This document shows positions 23,351-36,797 of a stretch of DNA of 64,000 nucleotides, piece by piece. Source of the stretch: Sweltsa coloradensis. Lineage: Eukaryota > Arthropoda > Insecta > Plecoptera > Chloroperlidae. The stretch covers positions 1 to 64,000 of the forward strand of contig JAMZAV010005097.1 in the NCBI GenBank assembly GCA_024449915.1, given 5' to 3'. The stretch's first letter is position 1; each line of letters begins with the position of its first letter. The notes beneath the pieces were generated by a model, which ran no database searches, was not told the DNA's origin, and saw only the letters and a program-made list of their open reading frames with translations. A program made the translations under genes and the position numbers.

Positions 23351-23579
23351 GAAGAGTTTTCTCGAAGATGCATAGTATTATAATTAGTTATATTGTTATT
23401 GAATTAATTATTAGTGTATATATAATATTATTATTACATAATAAAAAAATGATATATATATATATATTGATACATAACATTGATCAATAACTATGTCCTT
23501 AAAGTCGGTATATCAACTTGGAAAAACTTTTAATATGTTAAAGGTGTTGATGTTTTAGAACGTTGGTTAAAAGGGAAAA

Positions 23580-23740
23580 AATCCCCAAAAATTCTGCTGC
23601 GCTCGGCAGCGATTTTAGTGGTTTTCCGGCCGAACGTGGAATGACGTCATTGTACGCCCGGCTTGCTGGCTGACTTGAGCTTCGTATGCGCGCTCGGTCC
23701 CCCGCCCCGCATAAAGAGATAACATTGCAGTATAGTATCA
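23580..23740. promoter_or_regulatory. CpG-rich segment with a full CRE
   Basis: A GC island in AT-rich DNA with many CpGs contains TGACGTCA at 23642-23649. It could be a promoter on either strand or a remnant of a GC-rich repeat. Confidence 0.25.
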
Positions 23741-24366
23741 TCATTCAATAGTGCGGTGAAAGAATGTGCATCAGCTGAAGTAATAGTGTAATAATATCGA
23801 TGCTATATTATAATGGTGTATGTAAGTCTAAATATAAAATGGTGATCAAGTGCAGGTGAATATAAAAATAATAATAGAAAATAAATTACACAAACAGCTA
23901 TCATTTAATCGGTTTCCAAACTGTGATAAGTTATCATAAGCATACCAGCAACTATTGTCATACTTGTCTTTATTTTTCATAAACAAATATTTATTTTATA
24001 TTTTTCCGTGCACATTTTGTCCTAATATTGTGAGCAAATGCATGTATATGCAATAACCATCATATTATGTAGAATCATTCAAAATCAATGATAATAAACA
24101 GTAATTCTTTATAGAAGAGCGTTGTGCGCGAGTCAATCACATTAGAAATAGAACCTTCCTAACACGACTGTACATGACACAAGCTCGCACTCACATTTAT
24201 CTGAGCGGTCGTAAACACCCAGCGCGCAATCTGTGTTGTATACGTGATAAGTTATGCGATACTTGAGGATACTTCTTTCCACGCACTTACCAACGCACTC
24301 GTATTCAAACAAATACATACCATTTCTAATAAAGAAAACACAGATGACGATAGGGTGAGATGCCAA

Positions 24367-24383
24367 CCCCCCCCCCCCCCCCC
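24367..24383. repeat. Poly-C tract
   Basis: Seventeen cytosines occur in a row. Similar C or G runs occur at 39238, 41849, 43565, 48104, 48226 and 53934. Confidence 0.85.
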
Positions 24384-24533
24384 AAACACGCACAAACACA
24401 CATTCACAACATGAATATTATATTGCTGCATGAACGTACTGCTAAAACGTATATATCAATAAATGTTTCATATTTGGTACCTAGATCATAATGTAATGTG
24501 AATTTGACATACAAAATAACATGTTTTACACAG

Positions 24534-24655
24534 GTGCCCTAGAATCTTACCACAAAGAAAGACTCAAGTATCTTCCAAAGCGAGTTCACTATCCATACGA
24601 AGGAAGAGAAGCACGTGGTATACTCGCTATACTTGATCATAATCATCATAACTGA
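24534..24655 (+). CDS. Candidate terminal exon, unknown protein
   Basis: After an acceptor-like TTACACAG, an open frame of 39 codons reads ALESYHKERLKYLPKRVHYP and then YEGREARGILAILDHNHHN before a stop. Charged and aromatic residues and absence of low complexity make the first 30 codons look more protein-like than their surroundings. The end runs into a CAT microsatellite. I do not recognise the family, I see no partner exon, and the pyrimidine tract is poor. It may be chance. Confidence 0.2.
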
Positions 24656-24660
24656 TAATA

Positions 24661-24695
24661 ATTCATCATCATCATCATATCATCATCTTCATCAT
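24661..24695. repeat. (CAT)n microsatellite
   Basis: CAT/TCA triplets are repeated with one interruption. Confidence 0.8.
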
Positions 24696-25019
24696 AATTT
24701 GTGCTCTACAAACGAAACGCACAGCTGCGAGAAATCGACTGATTGGGTCTTGAAAGCCGAGTACTTCGTAACGCGAGCCGGCCGCGGACCGGCTACACGC
24801 TCGGGTCGACTCGATGAGTGGCCGTACAGTGACGTCATTTTTAGGCCACTAGTTTTCGTGCAGTGATATTTTAAAACTCTATTTACTTAGCAACCAGATG
24901 TCCGATCAAGCTGCATCTAAGATCTATTTCCGTGAAATTGAATGGTTCAAGATATGCTATGAAGTGCTACCAAGATGAGATAATTCCTTTAAAGCGGGCT
25001 TATGCTTAAAATCTTTATA

Positions 25020-25021
<2 letters not shown>

Positions 25022-25060
<39 letters not shown>
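25022..25060. repeat. (AT)n microsatellite
   Basis: About nineteen AT dinucleotides occur in a row. Confidence 0.9.
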
Positions 25061-25065
<5 letters not shown>

Positions 25066-27195
25066 GTATTAGTAATAATATTATCATTAATTAGTAGTAT
25101 TATAATTGACAGTTGGATGAAATACATTGGAAATCGAAATTATATCGATCTACTTTGCTCGCTGTAAATCACTAGAAACGAATGTGGCTCTGAAAGGTAC
25201 ATGTATGTGTGCACAGCCTGATCATGGTAGGCTGTATATAGTGTGTTAGTTGTGGTGAAAAGAGGTCCTTATTAGCTCCGCACCACCGCCGTTTAGCCTA
25301 GTATATTTCACACCCCGTCATTGTGTCACATATCCACCCTAGGTGGGATATACCAGCCCTGATTACACGCCACGCTATACTGTCGCCAAGCTAAGAGTCA
25401 CGTAGAAGCGATCAACTCGCACTTAGCTGTCATCTGTGGTGACGATCTATTTCATAATGACTGCAGCGGTAGACAATGGGACGAATGTTTTATTTATTTA
25501 AAGCATGATTGAATAGAACATTGCTGTCTTTTTAAGTTGATAGAATTTAAATTAAAAAACTCGAGATATACGTATAAAAACCGTACAATACTAAATCACT
25601 ACGAAATTACCGATGATTATGATTTATCTCTATGAACACATGCACAGATAGATCATCTTTAGACAGGCTGATATAGCAATAGAAACTAAAAAGTTAAAAA
25701 CAGTTATCAGAAAATAATTAAATAAAATGCCTCATCTGAACTCTTCCTTCATAATCATAATTTTAATAAACTATTATTTGACATTGCTTCGTTGTGTCCT
25801 CTATGGAACAAAGTAATATGACCCACATTCAGTATGGTCGTATTATCGTATCTCTGCACTCCATGAGAGTACTACACAGAGATTGATTGATTGCATTTTA
25901 TTTATGCTGGAAAGATTATTATTTATATTATATCTAACCATCATATAAACGGGAATGCAATATGACAAATATTACCAAAATAAATAATAAATAATTTTAA
26001 TATAGAAAGAGAGAGAGATTGTAATATGTTCGTCTGTATTACTATGGCGTTTTAGTTCATAACTTCATGTACAACGCAAAGTAGTTTGTGTTTCGTCATT
26101 AATTATTCTTGATGTCATGCTTGATTGAGGCATATAAGTTGATTATAACTCGTCAGTTGGCTTTCAAGTTTCTTTCACAAAAAACAAAATGACAAATGGT
26201 CATTTCTTACTATACGTACCACTACTTTGCATTATTACTTAGTTATTAACTTTTTATACTCAATGCTAGTACTCAATATTTAAGATAAAAATTTTTTCAG
26301 CTTAGAAAATAAACCCATGTTCAAGTACCATGTTTTGTCTCAAATTATAGCCAATAGCCATACTTAGACACATTTTCATATCAACAATATGGACACAGGC
26401 TTACACATGATTTAATTTGTTTGATTTATTTTATATTATTCCACAGTCATGCAATAAGCAAACAACAACTTGTGTTTACCTGCCCGCCTAGGATGCTCAG
26501 CCAGTTCCTGCAGTGACCGCACTATGCACACACGCAGTTGAATAGGGGTCGCATTTCTCCATTGCTATTATTGTTGAATGGTAACAAGGATATGATTTTC
26601 TTTATACGGGGGTGCGAGGCGACAAAAACGTTTAAAAACCGCCCCCATTCTTAGTAAGAAAGACATTCCTGTTTGTCGAGGTTTTCCCAACACCTGGGCT
26701 GGTAACAGGAAGTGGACATAATGCCGACAATGTTTTCTGACCTCATCGAATCTTCTGTACGTGATATCGGGCTTGCAACTCCTGGGAAAGGCAGGGTAGT
26801 TTAGTCAGGTCTAGTTCCTGTCTTGTGTGGCTCGTAAACCTTACTGTGCAACCTGTAAAGTGTAGCAAACCTTCATTTAGTGACGTAGTCCATGAAAAGA
26901 ATAAATATCGCGGCATGGCTCTCTACTAATGTACATTTGTGACGAACATACTGATCGAATTCCCATGTCAAGGGAGAAAACGGCCAAGTTATGTAGCGAA
27001 GAAAAGTGAATTATATCTATTGTGTGAAACCACGTTTATATTCGTTGTGTACGAAAACTAAACTGTAAAAAAGTTGGCAGGAAGTCATCCACTACGGCGT
27101 TGTTAACGCATGTTTTTTTATATTTTTTCTTGTAAAAATTATTCATATCATAGCTCTCGACAATCACAACATATTACCAGTTTGTAAGGGTTTGT
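25061..27195. other. Intergenic stretch, nothing recognised
   Basis: This is AT-rich sequence. 26470-26880 is somewhat GC-richer but has no open frame or motif I can support. Confidence 0.5.
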
Positions 27196-27202
27196 TTTGG
27201 GC

Positions 27203-27276
27203 CCCGATATCTCAGTTGGAAGAGAATCGGTTCGAAAGGCCGGAGGTTCTGGGTTCGATCCCCAGCCGGAGCAACT
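27203..27276 (+). repeat. tRNA-like SINE head or tRNA pseudogene
   Basis: GATATCTCAGTTGGAAGAG resembles a D arm, and CTGGGTTCGATCCCCAG forms a perfect T arm (5-bp stem, 7-base loop). The acceptor pairs only 5 of 7 and the anticodon stem does not close, so this is not a functional tRNA by eye. Confidence 0.55.
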
Positions 27277-27279
27277 GTT

Positions 27280-28635
27280 ACGACAATTGCTCTCATTCAA
27301 TAGACCCCATTATATTATTTTGTACATTTATTGCGTACTTGTTTTTACTGTCCTCTATTGTAAATGAAATACAAAAGTGAAATGAAATGAAACGAAATAG
27401 GCTAATAGGAAATCGAGTTTTGAAATAAAGTAATTTGATAGATCGATCAACGAATGAAGTCGTGGACGTACAACCTACTTGAAATATTTTCAATAAGCAG
27501 CAAGGTTGCTCCAGTGTATCCCTCGGGAAACGCGAATGCTGGACTTATGTCCTTTAAAATAGACCTGGGAGCTGGGACATTCTTTCCCAACTTCCCTTTC
27601 ACTTTATCAATTTGTTTTACTTGTAGATTTCCTATTTTAATTTTGTATAAAGATTAATACACGATTGGCAGGGATTGTAGGTATTCTGAGATTAATATGT
27701 TATTATTTAAATCTCATTTATAACAAAATAATGAATGTTAATGTTGAGTGTAAATGGGGAGGGAAACATATATTATATAGATCGTGAATTTGGATTAGAT
27801 ATTTGTAGTTTAGGTTAGATACTATAGAAATAAGGAAGATTAGTTTTCGTACATTGACGAATAAATAAATAATACTATGCTGATATTCGCCGTAATAGCG
27901 CCGATTTATTTTACTTATCTAGACCTTTCAATGTACATGATCGTTCTATATCTACGTCCCCTTCTGCAGGAATGTCACCTTGTCATGGGGTGGGGTAGGG
28001 GGCACCCTTGCGTTATTCAGCGCTAACCTAATCTCTCGCAAGAGAAACACACAAAGAGTGTTTCACTTTCAAACCGGGCTTATAGCGAGCGATACAACAC
28101 CTCTACAACGGGTGTGATAAGCCGGGCTAAGCTGCCACAGCCGCCCCAGACAACCATCTTTCGTTCTATTGCACTAGGTTTGAGCTACTTTTCAAGTTTG
28201 AGTCTGCGTATTCTACTTTGAATTTGAGAAGTTTGAATACCAGCGATATTGGTCACGTGGATAGTTCGAACATTTTAGAAATGTTAAGGTTGAAATTTTT
28301 TTTTTAAATGGACATTTGCCACTGTTAACTTCTATTTATTAATACCGTGATATTTCATTTTCAAGAACTGTTCAGAACTCTTTATCAAATTATGACATTT
28401 AAAAAACACACACATCAAAGAAAAAAAGAAAAAAAAAACATTATACTTATCTTTTTTTAAATAGTATTTTTAAACAAAAACGCCCAGGGTTCGTGGCTAT
28501 TTCGGTGCATTTTTTTAAAGTTATATTTAAATTTTAAATGCTTTGAAGATCTGTAATTATATCAGTGTTGGGAAATGATGGGTTTGGACAAAACTTGATT
28601 TTTATTGAGCTATCATAAAAGTTATTTATTTCTGT
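27280..28635. other. Intergenic stretch, nothing recognised
   Basis: 27950-28150 is GC-richer with short frames. Poly-A and poly-T rich sequence follows. No feature is supported. Confidence 0.45.
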
Positions 28636-28730
28636 AGCCGACAGAGCCAGCTCATACATAACATGTAAACCTGACTTGGGAGGTATAGGGTTTGAATCCT
28701 ACCACTGGCAATCAGCTCTCGGACATTTCT
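28636..28730 (+). repeat. tRNA-derived SINE fragment
   Basis: GGTATAGGGTTTGAATCCTACC is a B-box-like stem, followed by ACTGGCAATC as in the element at 61940. Confidence 0.5.
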
Positions 28731-30744
28731 TTCACAATTATTACTTTCTCTCCAAATATTACATATAGATGGGCATTTAATCGTCCGTTAAAATATATCT
28801 CACTAGAAATTTTAAATGTTATTTGTCTAACTTTATGAAACAAAATGATCACGAATGATTATGTCTTTGCGTTGATATTATTGTGTCTTGATAATTTGAT
28901 ATAAAAATAACACATATTTACGTAAATCCAATCTTTCTTCAAAAACATATTTTTCAGCCTACACAAGATACCGAATTTGTACAGAATCCAATACACAATG
29001 TGCACAATCTAGTTTCGACCAGTCAAACAACGCGGTGATTCGTTGCTTATCACAACCCCATTAGGGATGAGGTCTTGAATAATTGAATATTTGAATAATT
29101 TAACTGACTTCATCAGAAACTAGGTGCTATAATAACCAATGTAATTTCGCACATTGCAGCCGTGTGACTTCCTTCTGTCGGCGAGTGTACTTAAGTCTTC
29201 CACATCGCGCTTTGTGCCTAGATAATCCGCTAGATGTCAGTAGGGGAGCGGTCAGGTGTGAAATAGCATCACACATCTTGCAGCTTGTTGAATAGACCAT
29301 GTGATGGCGTACATTGAGGCAGACTCGATTGTGTTGTCTAGGCTAGGACTGGTTCGGTGGTTCCAGTGTTGGGTAACTTCCTGCAAAAAAGAACTTTTAA
29401 AAGTTACAGTTCCGCAACATATAAATGAACTTTTGAGTTTCTGAAATGTTAAAAGTTCTTGGTTAAAGTTCGCTTAGCTGAGAGATCATGGGTTTATACG
29501 ATTTAGGTCAAGATTATTTTTGGGGTCAGTTAAATGGATCAAAGTGTACATTCAAAAAACAATCCAAAAATGGTCATTCTATTATTTTTATACTAGGCAT
29601 AATTTTTCTATGTCACGTCCCACAATAAAATAGACAAAAACTACTGAAATAAATAATACTAATTATAATTTAAAGAATAATAAATATAAAAACACTATTG
29701 ACCTGTGGTTCTTTTGGTAGACATGTCACATTGCTCACCAACAAGGATGCTATTGATATTGAATCGTTTTGGCGGCCCTCGAGATCAGAGGTGCGACCTA
29801 GCGTCACTGGAACTTGACATATCATAAATACCCGGCACCTCCACCAACAATTAAATTTGAACGAGGAAAGGAACGTATTGTTTTAGATATCGCTCCCTCT
29901 TTTGGAAAGCCTCTACTTCCGTACCCGTGATGTGCAACTTTAGGTTATTTTGAGAACTAAGATTAACAAAATCCAGAATATATACACCACCCATCAAGCT
30001 GTGAACTAGCCAACAATAATTTAAGCCCTTGAAACTGATTGGGATTATAAGTTGCGCACCATAGTTGTGTAGATAGATGTGATGAAGCTAATATAGCTCT
30101 ATACAGTCTATAGAATCTCCTTGTGCACGTAATAGATTTTCTCAAGTACTTGTAGTTTAGTTTTCCTAATAAAATTAGCAGTTTAATCATTCACCGTACA
30201 AATCCTTGTTCTGCATAGACAAAGAAGACTTTGTGCATAATAATACGCGCATTGTCAACGTCATGAACATAGAACGGGATAATACAATTACGTTTCGATT
30301 AACAAAGCGGAGGGTTAATACAAAGGCTTTGTGTATAAATTATCCGCAAAGATAAAGGCTGTTGAGCGTCCGAGGAGGAGGTTTAAGGCGGCTCTGTACT
30401 GAGCAGCGCTATCGGGTTCCACCAAGCTCATGGATCGCTGTCCGGCCCCGATCGAGCGTGCACACCGACAAGACGTGACGTCATGTGATCCTACGGGATG
30501 GGGTTTCAAGACGTCGTGTTTTACTCGATATTGTTTGAAGGCAGAACTATCCAGAGAGTGGAATATTCAAGAGTTACTTGAATTGGCCAGCTCGAATTCT
30601 CGTGATCATAGCGACAGCGTACTTTACATATTTTGGTGTAAGACTCAGAGATGTCGACACGAATCTATATTAATTCAACAAAATTAACATGTTTCAGAAA
30701 ATATAAGCTTGTTATAAATTTAACTTATTAACAATGTTTCAGTT
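28731..30744. other. Intergenic stretch with one CpG-rich patch
   Basis: 30355-30500 is CpG-rich and includes TGACGTCA at 30476-30483 within ACGTGACGTCATG. No coding exon is recognised. Confidence 0.4.
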
Positions 30745-30759
30745 ATTTCTCGCTCTGCC

Positions 30760-31070
30760 CTGAAACTCGCGTATACCGCTGGTTGGAGCAGATGGAGGGT
30801 TCGAGAGCTAGTGTAACGGTTTCGTTCTCCTCGACGCCTGCTCCACAGTCCGGGTTAGTGGAGGAACCTAATGACTGTCAAGGTTACACCGTCCTTTCGA
30901 ATGGTACGTTAAGCCGTTGGTCCCCTTGCTACTTTTCGAAACGAGTATAGGGTACGTGCCGGTACCAAGTTTACCCTCCTCCCTTCTGTTCATACTTCAA
31001 TCCTCATCGTCTTGAATAGCCTTAGTGCATTAATATGAGACGTTAAGCAATATCCATCAATCAATCATTA
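30760..31070 (+). repeat. SINE family 1 or LINE-tail copy
   Basis: It ends TTAATATGAGACGTTAAGCA followed by ATCA repeats, the same terminus as at 17290 (minus). A B-box-like GGGTTCGAGAGC lies near 30797. Internal sequence is GC-richer than the flanks. Confidence 0.6.
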
Positions 31071-31496
31071 TCATCAGCCCTTTATTTCTTTATATGCAAA
31101 TTGAATTTTCTCGATGGGGACTGAAATTTTTTTGACAGTTGCTATCAAACTACAAAAATGTCCTTTAGCGAACTTTTGATTATACCTTAAATCGTAGTAA
31201 AATACATTTTAAAAGTTCTCTGTAAAATTTGTAAAATTGTAATATGAAACTGTATATTTAAGTATTCTTACCACAATGCAAAACTTTGTATACCTGTAAG
31301 CTAACAAATACATGTTAAAATCAAGCACTAGCATAAAATACAATGCAAATTTTGATGAAATTTTTGTTGCTTATAGGGAGGGCTTTGTAATTCTTATTAT
31401 CCATGTAATTTTCCATGTAAAAAGCAAAGTCCTTAGAAACAATGGGACCCCCGGGCTAACTATGAATTTGGGCGTAATATTAAATATGTTTCGCAT

Positions 31497-31580
31497 ATTA
31501 TCTATTTATTTATTTATTTATTTATTTATTTATGTATTTATTAATTTATTTATTTATTTTATTTATTTATTTATTTATTT
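31497..31580. repeat. (TTTA)n microsatellite
   Basis: About 20 TTTA units with two small breaks give the isoleucine/tyrosine/leucine-rich false frame seen in translation. Confidence 0.92.
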
Positions 31581-31817
31581 ACTGTCCGTTAAAACACTCA
31601 CATACCATACCATGTTTAACTAAAGCTTGACCTGTGTAAAGCCTTTGCGCATGGATCTATTCAAGTGACTAATAGATTTATAATATTTGCATACATAAAA
31701 AATTGCTCAACGCTTGTAGCTTAGCAAGGTAAAACAAACCCAAAGAGACAGTTTGACAGGGAATGTTAAATACCCTCTGAAGCCCAACGCGTGCGTCGTC
31801 TGTGAGACCCTCCAAGC

Positions 31818-31836
31818 AGGTCCTGATTCAGGACCT
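31818..31836. repeat. 19-bp perfect palindrome
   Basis: AGGTCCTGA-T-TCAGGACCT has 9-bp arms around one base. Confidence 0.85.
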
Positions 31837-31839
31837 CCT

Positions 31840-32980
31840 GCGCAGATCAGGTTTCTCCTGCTAATCGGATAACGGGCGTAACCAGATATCTCTGAGATAC
31901 TCGATCAGCTGATTGAGATATAGGAGGCTGTGTGGGGATTGATAAAACATCCTTGTCATTGTATGTGCAGCTGGTGAATAAGACAATTAGGGGTTATTAC
32001 ATCTGTCTTGTTACCGGCACGGCGGGAAATCAAAGGCTTGGGAAGGATTGGACCCTTGTAGTCTAGCTCTCACTGTGTTGCCTGCGAAGAGAAGACCTGT
32101 GTATAGCGTCTTCTCCCTATTTCTCCTCTCATAATCCATCACAACACTTCATATTTGGAACCTGAACCACCTCAAACCACCCTGAATCTTGTGTATGTTG
32201 TAGGTACATCCTTTCAGTACCACCCTTATTTCCTGTCCATTATCCCCCTTACCTTAATTTATGTTTATTTACACTTTTCTCTTGTTACTAGTATGTTTTA
32301 CTCGTTTGTTATAAGAAACATGGAGTGAAAGAGCAAAGGGATAATCCGATTAATTGTCTGCAGGCGATGATAATATAGTTGAGATTTTCGTCTCATATTT
32401 CTGCAAGACATAAAGCCCAAATATAATCATTTGACATTGAAATACCCCCTCCACTTCCCACCTCAAATAATGACATTGCTTGCTTTATTTGAGAATTCTT
32501 AACTAATTATTAGATGCGATGGTTAATCATTATTATTATCAGCAGAATAGCTATATTTACTTGCTGTCAAATACAGTGTTGTAGCATTTAATCTCAATCC
32601 AAAAATGACGACATCCATAACGTTTATTTGTTCGATGACTATGATTACTATGGCACAGGTAGAGTTAAACTGTACATGAGTCTATCTATCCTTAAAATTA
32701 TTATTGAAGGGGAACGAGAAGAGAGTTGGTTGGATTGGTCAACATTTCCTTACAACTAGAGTTTAACATAAAACCGTTTGTCTCTGACTGCCAGACAAAC
32801 TGTGACGTCACTAACTGAAATTAATCTCACAAGAGCCGCTTTATCTGTTACGTCACATCAGTCAGACAGTCAGTGAGATGAGATGGATGGTTATATTGTA
32901 TCAATCATTAGATAGAGGTTTCCTTTATGAAGGATATGCGCGCTTCATGAAGAGAGCAGGCTGGTAGCGACGGGAGAGAT
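31840..32980. other. Intergenic stretch, nothing recognised
   Basis: Mixed composition with TGACGTCA at 32803-32810. No frame or repeat is supported. Confidence 0.45.
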
Positions 32981-32984
32981 GAAT

Positions 32985-33195
32985 GCGTGGATGGGACAGC
33001 GCACGGTGTAGTTTCAGTGCTTGGTTGTCGAGTTGTAGGCGGTAGCACATCGGAGCCGGGGGACGTAGGAGGACGAGGGTTCGAAACACCCCTAATGCAT
33101 GTTTTTTTTTGTAATTGTCCGTCAACCTCATTTATCATATCGTCACAAATAGTAATATTTCAACAGTACAGACGTTAAGCAACAAAAACAAAATC
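32985..33195 (+). repeat. SINE family 1 copy
   Basis: B-box-like GAGGGTTCGAAACACCCC lies at 33077, and the tail CAGACGTTAAGCAACAAAAAC ends near 33190. The tRNA-like head is degraded. Confidence 0.6.
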
Positions 33196-35590
33196 ATTTC
33201 AAAACAACGACTGTTTGCATTTATGAAATTTTTAACTTTGTTTTTTAATTTGTCCTCAAAGAAACTAATAACGATTTTCGTCGTGCGAGGGTTCGTGGTC
33301 AGTCATTGTTGTTATTGCTTCATTTAATGCAGAAAATTCAGGGTTAAAATGCATTTTTGTGAGATCCATAATGGCGAATAAGATCCTACTCAAAGACCTT
33401 GATTTTGGCTTCGGCTTGAGATTTAGAGGACCTAGATTTTACTGTATGACTCCTTCAAACATAATTGAGTCGCGACGATGTTTATAGTAGTCTAGTTGAA
33501 CCATATAGAAAATATAAATTCCACTAAATATTCACAATGATGATGATGTTGATAGGACAATTAATCATTGCTGCTAACAGTTGGAGACAGGAGTGGCATT
33601 GACATTGAAAAGTGACCTGTAGAAAATGGTCGCTCAATGCTCACTCACGCGCTTCTTGTCAAGTGTTTATGAAACGTGCGGCCTCATCAGTCAACCTTAT
33701 TAAACCAACGTCTGTGTTTGATGGGAGTACCAAGAAGAATGCGTTCGTTTGTTATCTTACTCCGAGTGTCAACACGGACCCATGTCACGTATTGCGTCAC
33801 AGAAGGATAATATTCGGCTAGGGAAACTGATTAAATAAATATACTAAATTATTTACTCATGTTGGGTACACTCCACTTCAAGACCTCAACTCAAGCTTGA
33901 CATTCCATTTGGACTCAATGATCAATAGCTTTAGCGAAGGGTAAGTTTGGTTAGTGTAGGAAGCGAAATTGATCTCCTGTAGTTTACTCGCAAGAAAAAC
34001 ACACAGGCCTAGACAAGTAAAACAAGCACTATAAATGGTTCACTTTGTTGCATGGGCATGTAGACTGCTGTTAGACATTGATTATTTTCGTTAATTGATT
34101 TCGAAACTTGTCCACGACGTCGACAGGTAATCTCAAAGTCGGTGTTTATCATCGCACGTGAACAAGTAGTTGATACTTTAAAGTTTAAAATAAACTTTAA
34201 AAATCCTTTAAACTTGGCAGGCCACCTCACCAACTAATTGATATGAAACTTTGGATGGTAAAACCAAGAAATTGTAAGTAGGTGTGCCCTCCCTCTAAAA
34301 CTTCATGGTAAAACCTGAAACCACAGATAACAGATTGGAGTAAAATGATTTAGTCGTTAAGATTATCAACAATCATTGATGATTAACCGGGAAAAACACT
34401 TAACAGAATATTGTTGGTTTACGACTTTTTTAACAGTTCCAAAATCATAAAAAACAAATTTATTTATTTGTAGTAATATCCATTTTAATTTCAATCACAA
34501 AATCATGCGCAAAGCTGTGTACACCTGTTCTGAAAACAGGAATTTTTCAAAATCACTTTGTACGATGTGTATAATTTTGATGAGATAATATTAGAAAATG
34601 TTTCTGAACGTTATTTGAACGTCAGTTTGCTACAGTTATAGTCAAAAGTGAGACAACAGTTTGCCATGGATTTTAGAAACGGAAATGCTACTTTTGTATA
34701 ATTTTGTGTATTCAGGTTTCATCCTACGCGTCATCATTCACTCCATAAACAAATACACCAACGAGGGTAATCTTGATAATGAAATCCATGATAGCCATAA
34801 TTCTCGTGGTTCTGTAATCTATCAGATTGATTCACCGCACAAGCCTCGTCGTACGATAGTGTATCAAGCCATGTGTGTGTGTGGGGGGCGCCTTTGCAGT
34901 GACCAGTCATGTTAGGTGGGCCCGCCCGAACCTATTAGCCAGGCTGCTTCTCTTTCTCTTTCGACGCAAAATCAACCGATACCCGGACTAACTTGATCGA
35001 TGAGACTGTTCACATCCACAACTGTCTCTGCTAGTTATGGACAACCACCTTCAAATGTGAATCTCCACATGTGTTCGGAAAATCATTCTGGTGGCCCACA
35101 ATCTGGTTGGCTAGTTTTTAGATCTAAGATTTCCTTAATTTACGAACATGGTTTTGTAACTATGGGTTAGCAAACGGTGGCAAATATGAATCTGCTAGTC
35201 AGAGAACTGTTCTCACCAGCTTAGTTCGAGTCAAATGATTAGGTGTCCTTTCAGTAGTTGCACCTTCGTCTTTATATAAACTTTTGCACTGGTTTGTTTG
35301 ATGAAAACCACGCAACTTCTCCTCGCTTGGTTTTCCAACAAAATTGTGGCCATGCCTACTTATCCGAACACCTTTCACATCCTGATGAGCTCAAACAACA
35401 ACCAGAATGAGTTTCCGAACTCACTGATTGAGCGAAGCTGGACCATCCGTTTTTGTAAATTTGTTTATTTAATACTTATTCATATGCAAACATTTACCTT
35501 ATAATATGCACCTGTTGAGGAATATGAAGTGCATGTAATAAGCGTATCTGGGATATTTACAAATTGTCCTACAATCCCCTTCATACGTCC
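33196..35590. other. Intergenic stretch, nothing recognised
   Basis: AT-rich. Short frames (up to 84 codons) have no recognisable family. Confidence 0.5.
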
Positions 35591-35593
35591 ATT

Positions 35594-35640
35594 AGATTGA
35601 TTGATTGATTGATTGATTGATTGACTGATTGATTAATTTA
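35594..35640. repeat. (GATT)n microsatellite
   Basis: About ten GATT units with one GACT variant are present. Confidence 0.9.
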
Positions 35641-36790
35641 TAAAACATTTGAGTGTTTCGCGACCCGTTGATGACATTATTTTATTTTTCGGGCTGTTCT
35701 GCCTTTGTCTAACGTTTCACGTTTTTCGCCAGGACTTGAAATAATATGACAGATATTTCATTTTCGTATCCCTCGACGATCTGATGATTTCATCCAAAAA
35801 TTAATCTCGCGTTCGTGGTATGACGTACACACAATATTCAAATATATTTATAAAAAATAATAAAATGTAAAAGGTTTGCCAGATATAGTTCTAACTAAAC
35901 CACATGGGACACTTTTTGTGTTGCGTTATGCGAGTTGTTCGCTTTGTAGTACATCCTCTCCCAGCCGTCTGAGATGAAAACTGACAATGCCATATCTTGC
36001 ATAACATTTGACTCAAGCCCCACAAAACACAATTTTGATTTATTTATTTCGTTTTTTTAGATTTTCTCTGTCACATTCTTCAGTATTAAAATGATGAAAC
36101 AATTTAAGATCATGATTTTTAGGACTATTAATTACTCAACATTTTTTTTTTTCAACTGTCATTCAAAATTTGATGAAGGAGGTTGATAAACCTTTGAAAC
36201 ACCTTAATTTTTGTTTTATTTTGAATTTGATTAGTCCTTAAAATCATGATCTTACATTCTTGAGTGCTATAACTAACTATAAGATGATAATTAATTTTTA
36301 TTTTTGTGAGAAACAAAGTGTGGTATGGAGCTTTGCAGGGAAACTTCTTTATCGACCTCTGGTACGGTGCATTCGATATCACTGTATTGCTTTCCTTCTT
36401 GGCCGCAACAGCAGCACCAGCTTGATACCAGTGCTTGACACGGGTCGACTCTCTGGTGATAAACTGGGCTACAACTTTTCATTTTGTGGGTTTCTGTAAA
36501 GTGGGACTCAATTAAAATAAAAAGTTTAATCCAAAATAACCACCTGCGGATTGTGCTACTCAAAAATACAATGAGTGACGGCAGCGACTACATTCGTAAA
36601 CTGGGACTTAGTTTTCTAGTACTCAGTTAGTCAACGTTTTCCGAACAGAGAGTAGAGAAAGAGTGTGGCAGTTCCAGCGCGTCCGTATGATGAACCGCTT
36701 TTACCGACCCCCTGATTTGCTGCAACACATCCTACAGCTAAGCAATTCAGGTTGCTGATGAGACTTTGGAGGGGTGAAAAATAACTATAT
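35641..36790. other. Intergenic stretch, nothing recognised
   Basis: AT-rich. Overlapping frames on both strands at 36.15-36.56 kb are typical of noncoding DNA. Confidence 0.5.
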
Positions 36791-36797
36791 TATTATA

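Noticed and set aside
27203..27276. Possible tRNA gene
   Set aside because: The T arm is good but the acceptor has two mismatches and the anticodon stem does not form. A SINE head or pseudogene is more likely.
31312..31623. Frame with a repeated isoleucine/tyrosine/leucine tract
   Set aside because: The tract is simply a (TTTA)n microsatellite.
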